Shown: in pieces, positions 60,321-64,000 of the stretch | How the letters are laid out: each line of letters begins with the position of its first letter | Numbering within the stretch: position 1 is the first letter of the stretch | Assembly: GCA_002692725.1 (NCBI GenBank) | Contig: NZLU01000063.1 | Coordinates: 173,574-237,573 of the forward strand | Source: Ponticaulis sp. | GTDB taxonomy: Bacteria; Pseudomonadota; Alphaproteobacteria; Caulobacterales; Hyphomonadaceae | DNA: 64,000 nucleotides | Reading direction: 5' to 3' | The notes under the pieces: model-generated | Databases searched by the model: none | Seen by the model: the letters and a program-made list of their open reading frames with translations, nothing else | Told to the model about the DNA's origin: nothing | Program-made: the position numbers and the translations under genes

Positions 60321-63300
60321 TTACAAGCTGACCTCCGCCACAATGCCCGCGCCGGTCCGCGCCGAAATCTGTGCCACCCGGAAAGTCAGACCCGTGGCGG
60401 GCGCAGCGTCTTCCGATTGATCGGCCGCATTGTAAGTCCAGCCCTCTTCCGTCACGACTTCAGTACGCAGGGACTCGCCCTCATTAACCACATCTATCTG
60501 GTATTTCAGGCTATCTTCGAGCAGTGGAATGTCAGGGCTGTCCCAGCGATCCGCCGCATGACGGGCGCGCCGCGTCCAATCCAGGCGGAGATCTGAATTA
60601 ACCATTCGCCGCGCCTTCAGATGCGCTGGTCGCAGCGGTGTCAGCGCACGGCCGTGCACACGCTCTTCGGATGAAACCTCATCGGCCTCTGCGCCTGGCC
60701 CTGCCGCCTGCCAGATCAGGGTCTGACCAAGCTCATGATCAGACAATTCTGCGGGCTCAAGCGCGGCATCGAGACGGACAATCCGGGCACCGACCTCTGC
60801 CCCCAGCGCAGACAAATCCTCCGTGCCGCCAATCCCCGTCAGCGCAGAACTCAACTGCCATCGGTCCGCGCTTATCTGCTCTGCCTCCTCAAAGCCAGCC
60901 ACCAGCCAGCCTTCGGCGGTTTCGATGGCGAACACATTCTGCCCACCCACCAGCTCGACACGGGTGATGTCTGAGAGATCTGCTTCGGGGAATTCGACCT
61001 CCAGCGTCAGGCCGGGACGCATCCGGTCGCCCGGTCCCGGCGTGAGGGCCGACACTAATCGGCCAAGCGTCGCACTGCGTGCGAGTGTCGCTCTCACACT
61101 AGCCTCACCATCCTCATATCCGGCACGCACCGTCACAAGGCCGGGCCATGGGTTTGCGTTCGCGCCAACCAGCGGGCGATGATCATCTTCCCGCCCGGTC
61201 AGCCCGGGCAAGTCCAGCACGACAAGGTCAGGTCGCGGAACATGGTCCGGCGATACCGCGGCACCTGTGAGTGCAAATTGCCGGTCAAAGCCACTGGTCA
61301 CACCGCCCAGCGTGAGGTCATGCGTATGTGACCGATCAAATGCGAGCACGCGCAGGGGCTCGGCCTCTTCCGACAGCATGATCAGATCGCCTTCTAACAC
61401 CTCCATGCGTTCGGGCGACAGTGTGAGCCGGGTTTCATACCTAGCGGCATTCGTCACCTGATAGAGATGGTCAGCCAGCGCATTTGCGTCGCTTTCCGGC
61501 ACGGCGACGGGCAGCTGAATATGCAAATCCCGATCACCGTCCGGGCGTTCACCACGATGATACGACGCCGGTTGATACTCTGCAGATGGATCCTGAACCG
61601 TCAGCCTCACCCCGCGCGGCGCATGATCTGTGAGACGCCGCGTCACGCGTTTTGAGTGCTCCCCTCGCGGCTGAAGCGCATAATCGCGCTCTTCAAATGC
61701 GTGTATCTGCCCCTCGGGCTGGTTTGAAAAATAAAGGCCATCCTCACGCTGAGTACAACGCAGGCCAAACACGCCAGCAAGCGGAGAGATCAGCTCCGCC
61801 AGTGTGGTAAGCCCCACGCCCGCATAGCCGTGAAGACTGCCCGACACCGCGCTCACATCAACGCTTACCCCTGCCTCAACACAGCTCTCTGCAATCAGCC
61901 CCGACAAATCTGACCGCGACAGACGGCCATTCAGCCAATGCCCGAGCTGCCAGTTCTCACCATCCGCCCAGATATCGGACCGCAGCGGAAAGGCGGGAAA
62001 GGGTCGCGCATCCCAGGCCCAGACGGACAGCCCATCTTCTGGAATCATCGGCCCGGCATAAACCGACGAAGTGGGGTTCTGGCCGCCACCAATCGCCCAA
62101 TAGTTCTGCAGCGCCCGAATGGCGGCCGACTGAATGGCGTCATCCCGCGTGCCGTCAGAATAAGGCGGCAGGCCGCTTTCATCGCTCTTTGGATCATAGA
62201 AAAAATTGGGCGCATTGGTTCCCTTATCGACCGCCCCGCAGCCAATCTCGATCAGGCGAATGGGCTTGCCTTCCGCTTGCCATGCCGTGGCTGCGCCAGA
62301 CCGGACCCCAAGCGGGCGTTCATGATGGGCATTCGCCCACCAGCCGGTCAGATCCTTCACCCGGAACACCCAGTCTTCGCCATGCGCACCATCAGAAATC
62401 GGCGTCCGGGTCTGGGCGTCGCGATCCTCTGGGCTGGCATAATACCAGTCATATCCCTCGCCGCCTTCGACATTGGCCGCGAGGTAGGCCGGATCATAAA
62501 TGCTGTCCCAATTGGCGGCATCGAGATGCTCGCCCTCACGCCAGTCCGAAAGCGGCGCATACCAGTCAATCCCGACAAAATCGCAATTCGCGTCCGCCCA
62601 GAATGCGTCGAGCGGAAACAGAACGTCTCCCGAGCCATCATCCGGCACATACGCCCCATATTCCGTCCAGTCCGCGGCATAGCTGATCTCAATATCCGGC
62701 AGAAGGGCGCGTACATCGGCGGCTAGCGCCACGAGCGCCTCCACCGCTGGGAACGCGCCAGTCTCATCGCGCAATCGCGTCAGCCCGACCAGTTCAGAGC
62801 CCAGCAGAAATTTATCCACACTGCCTGCGCGCTTTGCCAGCATGGCAAGATGCAGAACAAACCGGCGATAGCTCCATTCGGCCGGCCCGGAATACACAAT
62901 GGCATCGCCATCCAGCGCAAAATCAAAGCGCGACACTGCGCCGAAAAAGGCCTCCACATCGTTTCGCGCCGTCGCGCTTTTATCAACCGCTGACGTGATG
63001 CGCCCGCGCCAGGGAAAGGCCGCCTGTTCCGTGCCGCCATAAGGGTCTGTCAGGCCATTTCCCGGCGGAATATCCATCAGCAGAAAAGGCGATATCGTGA
63101 CGGAAATCTGCCGCGCCGCACACTCGTCCAGAAGCGCCAGCACGGATTGATCATCGGGCGTACCGCCATAATGAGGGCGATCATTTTCATCGCGGCTGAT
63201 CAGATGAGCCGTGTCACGATCCGTGCTCCCGGCAGACCAATCCCGCGGCAGATTGATCTGATCGCGCGTTTCGACTCCCGGCCTGACCTCACACGCGCCC

Positions 63301-63926
63301 GCGCGTAAATCCGTTCCGAACCAGCCGAGCGTGAGATTGAGGCTTGAGAGGTTGGGCAGTTCCGCCTGCATCTGATCAAGCGACCGCACCACATCCACTT
63401 CACCCGTCGCGGAATTGCGGTTTCGCGTCTCTTCCCAGCCCGGATATTCCACCCGGCGGACAAGGTCCGGTGAGTACACCCATTCCCCGCTCGCCGGGAT
63501 GAAATTGACCCCGGTGATGAGCGCGCCCAGAGGAGCCGAATTCACAGGCGAAACAGGCCGCGTGACCTCAAAGGAGAGTTGCGGCAATCGCGCGCCGTAA
63601 TCGTCCAGCGGGAAGTCTTCGAACACCATGTAAGCCAGGCCGCGATAGGCCGGAGACTGCCCTTCCACGGCTTCTATAAGTGGGTCTGCCAGCTGGGTTT
63701 CCGTGCCGCGATAGAGACGGGTATTAAGACTCGCTAGCGAGATCGGCTGACCATTCGCCCAGACCCGGTCCACACTCGTGACCTCGCCCTCACAAAGAGC
63801 GACTGCGAAGCTGATCGTATAGCTGTACTCCGAGACTTTCGGGTCGGTTTTACCACCCACACGACGGTCTGATTTCGTCTCTTTCAGATGCGTTGCCCAA
63901 ATGACCTGGCTACCAATTCGCATGCG
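60321..63926 (-). CDS. GTA host-specificity/baseplate protein (gp15-like), N-terminus lost
   Basis: About 1200 residues of the gene transfer agent tail-tip protein (ORFg15, GTA TIM-barrel and phage-tail-like domains). Hallmarks: the N-terminal RMRIGSQVIWATHLKE, FAVALCEGEVTSVDRVWANG, a TIM-barrel-like central part (GTPDDQSVLALLDECAARQISVTISPFLLMDIP, DFVGIDWYAPLSDWREGEHLD, LIEIGCGAVDKGTNAPNFFYDPKS) and a phage-tail Ig-like C-terminus. It builds the baseplate of GTA particles that package host DNA. The usual 70-80 residues before the conserved G-R-M-R motif are missing: homology stops at 63926 and an in-frame ATG at 63953 is fortuitous. So the gene is probably interrupted. Confidence 0.92.
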   Translation of the reverse strand, partial: RMRIGSQVIWATHLKETKSDRRVGGKTDPKVSEYSYTISFAVALCEGEVTSVDRVWANGQPISLASLNTRLYRGTETQLADPLIEAVEGQSPAYRGLAYMVFEDFPLDDYGARLPQLSFEVTRPVSPVNSAPLGALITGVNFIPASGEWVYSPDLVRRVEYPGWEETRNRNSATGEVDVVRSLDQMQAELPNLSSLNLTLGWFGTDLRAGACEVRPGVETRDQINLPRDWSAGSTDRDTAHLISRDENDRPHYGGTPDDQSVLALLDECAARQISVTISPFLLMDIPPGNGLTDPYGGTEQAAFPWRGRITSAVDKSATARNDVEAFFGAVSRFDFALDGDAIVYSGPAEWSYRRFVLHLAMLAKRAGSVDKFLLGSELVGLTRLRDETGAFPAVEALVALAADVRALLPDIEISYAADWTEYGAYVPDDGSGDVLFPLDAFWADANCDFVGIDWYAPLSDWREGEHLDAANWDSIYDPAYLAANVEGGEGYDWYYASPEDRDAQTRTPISDGAHGEDWVFRVKDLTGWWANAHHERPLGVRSGAATAWQAEGKPIRLIEIGCGAVDKGTNAPNFFYDPKSDESGLPPYSDGTRDDAIQSAAIRALQNYWAIGGGQNPTSSVYAGPMIPEDGLSVWAWDARPFPAFPLRSDIWADGENWQLGHWLNGRLSRSDLSGLIAESCVEAGVSVDVSAVSGSLHGYAGVGLTTLAELISPLAGVFGLRCTQREDGLYFSNQPEGQIHAFEERDYALQPRGEHSKRVTRRLTDHAPRGVRLTVQDPSAEYQPASYHRGERPDGDRDLHIQLPVAVPESDANALADHLYQVTNAARYETRLTLSPERMEVLEGDLIMLSEEAEPLRVLAFDRSHTHDLTLGGVTSGFDRQFALTGAAVSPDHVPRPDLVVLDLPGLTGREDDHRPLVGANANPWPGLVTVRAGYEDGEASVRATLARSATLGRLVSALTPGPGDRMRPGLTLEVEFPEADLSDITRVELVGGQNVFAIETAEGWLVAGFEEAEQISADRWQLSSALTGIGGTEDLSALGAEVGARIVRLDAALEPAELSDHELGQTLIWQAAGPGAEADEVSSEERVHGRALTPLRPAHLKARRMVNSDLRLDWTRRARHAADRWDSPDIPLLEDSLKYQIDVVNEGESLRTEVVTEEGWTYNAADQSEDAAPATGLTFRVAQISARTGAGIVAEVSL

Positions 63927-64000
63927 TGGTCTGCTCCCCGAAAAGTGGTCCATTATTTGAGTTAGTACCGGCTTCAGATATGGAGCTGAACTATGGGCAA
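63927..64000 (+). mobile_element. Left end of a probable IS3-family insertion sequence
   Basis: Homology of the GTA gene ends exactly before TGGTCTGCTCCCCG, which looks like a terminal inverted repeat of an IS (begins with TG as in IS3-type elements). An ATG at 63993 (ATGGGCAA, M-G-) with GGAG eight bases upstream opens a plus-strand frame that runs out of the window, as expected for a transposase orfA. Only about 74 bases are visible, so the family is inferred rather than shown. Confidence 0.5.
63993..64000 (+). CDS. Putative transposase start, truncated by window edge
   Basis: Only ATG GGC AA is visible, so no protein can be read. GGAG is at 63982-63985. Its position inside the probable insertion sequence and the M-G-K/N start are consistent with an IS3-type OrfA. 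Listed because it marks the end of the window and the interruption of the GTA gene. Confidence 0.35.

Noticed and set aside
61938..62726. Plus-strand open frame (262 codons) inside the GTA gene
   Set aside because: Antisense to the conserved TIM-barrel part of the GTA protein; composition is Arg/Pro/Ile-rich, typical of shadow frames.
63927..63953. ATG at 63953 as the true start of the GTA protein (MDHFSGSRP)
   Set aside because: The nine or so residues before RMRIG do not match the family and lie in DNA that looks like an insertion sequence end; the frame is also open to the window edge.
1..64000. tRNA, rRNA or riboswitch (including a cobalamin riboswitch for mutAB)
   Set aside because: Intergenic stretches were scanned by eye for cloverleaf and B12-box-like features and none was found; the mut promoter itself is outside the window.

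Overview
The window looks like chromosomal DNA of a high-GC alphaproteobacterium, most likely a marine Hyphomonadaceae-type member of the Caulobacterales. The evidence is a gene transfer agent (GTA) baseplate gene, a split methylmalonyl-CoA mutase, large TonB-dependent receptors, GlnE, CcmE and many ATGA gene overlaps. I saw no rRNA, tRNA or CRISPR array. Coding density is high: the longest stretch without a gene is about 270 bases (19688-19956).

Layout. 1-4355: methylmalonyl-CoA mutase small and large subunits with two small secreted proteins between them; the chaperone GTPase MeaB lies further on (12532-13491). 4364-6482: LysR regulator divergent from an AhpD-like and a DUF1348 protein. 6534-9722: TonB receptor and a second AhpD-like protein. 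9821-12522: response regulator, histidine kinase and a HEPN-like protein. 13616-16446: small secreted protein, TetR regulator, diiron-type hydrolase and phosphoesterase. 16451-19687: an ammonium transporter fused to PAS-GGDEF-EAL. 19957-29150: VOC protein, amidase, GFA protein, two CPBP proteases, an OmpA-like/coiled-coil pair, two RNA methyltransferases, DUF3253 protein and thioesterase. 29263-30246: an AT-rich gene resembling abortive-infection proteins. 30388-36343: glnE, then EF-hand protein, ECF sigma factor, anti-sigma and metal-sensor genes, and a membrane-bound XRE regulator. 36350-43171: radical SAM protein, hydrolase-OsmC fusion, DegP-type protease with its two-component system, enoyl-CoA hydratase. 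43237-46729: nucleotidyltransferase-fold gene behind an unusual set of inverted repeats, and a Mur ligase/LD-carboxypeptidase pair for murein recycling. 46770-49277: duplicated membrane protein, PLA2-like secreted protein, enoyl-CoA hydratase. 49472-53634: heme/iron uptake locus with Fur-like boxes. 53637-56476: CcmE and a PepSY-like/regulator/kinase operon.

The most interesting part is 56589-60265. It holds a DnaJ/CbpA-type co-chaperone, a paralogue in which a TIR domain replaces the J-domain, a low-molecular-weight phosphatase-like protein, and a second TIR protein fused to a YbjN/TY-Chap-like chaperone domain. Both TIR domains keep the putative NADase glutamate. I read this as a candidate chaperone-coupled TIR sensing or defence system. 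Beside it, at the right edge, the GTA gp15-like gene loses its N-terminus at what looks like the end of an IS3-type insertion sequence whose first gene starts at 63993 and runs out of the window.
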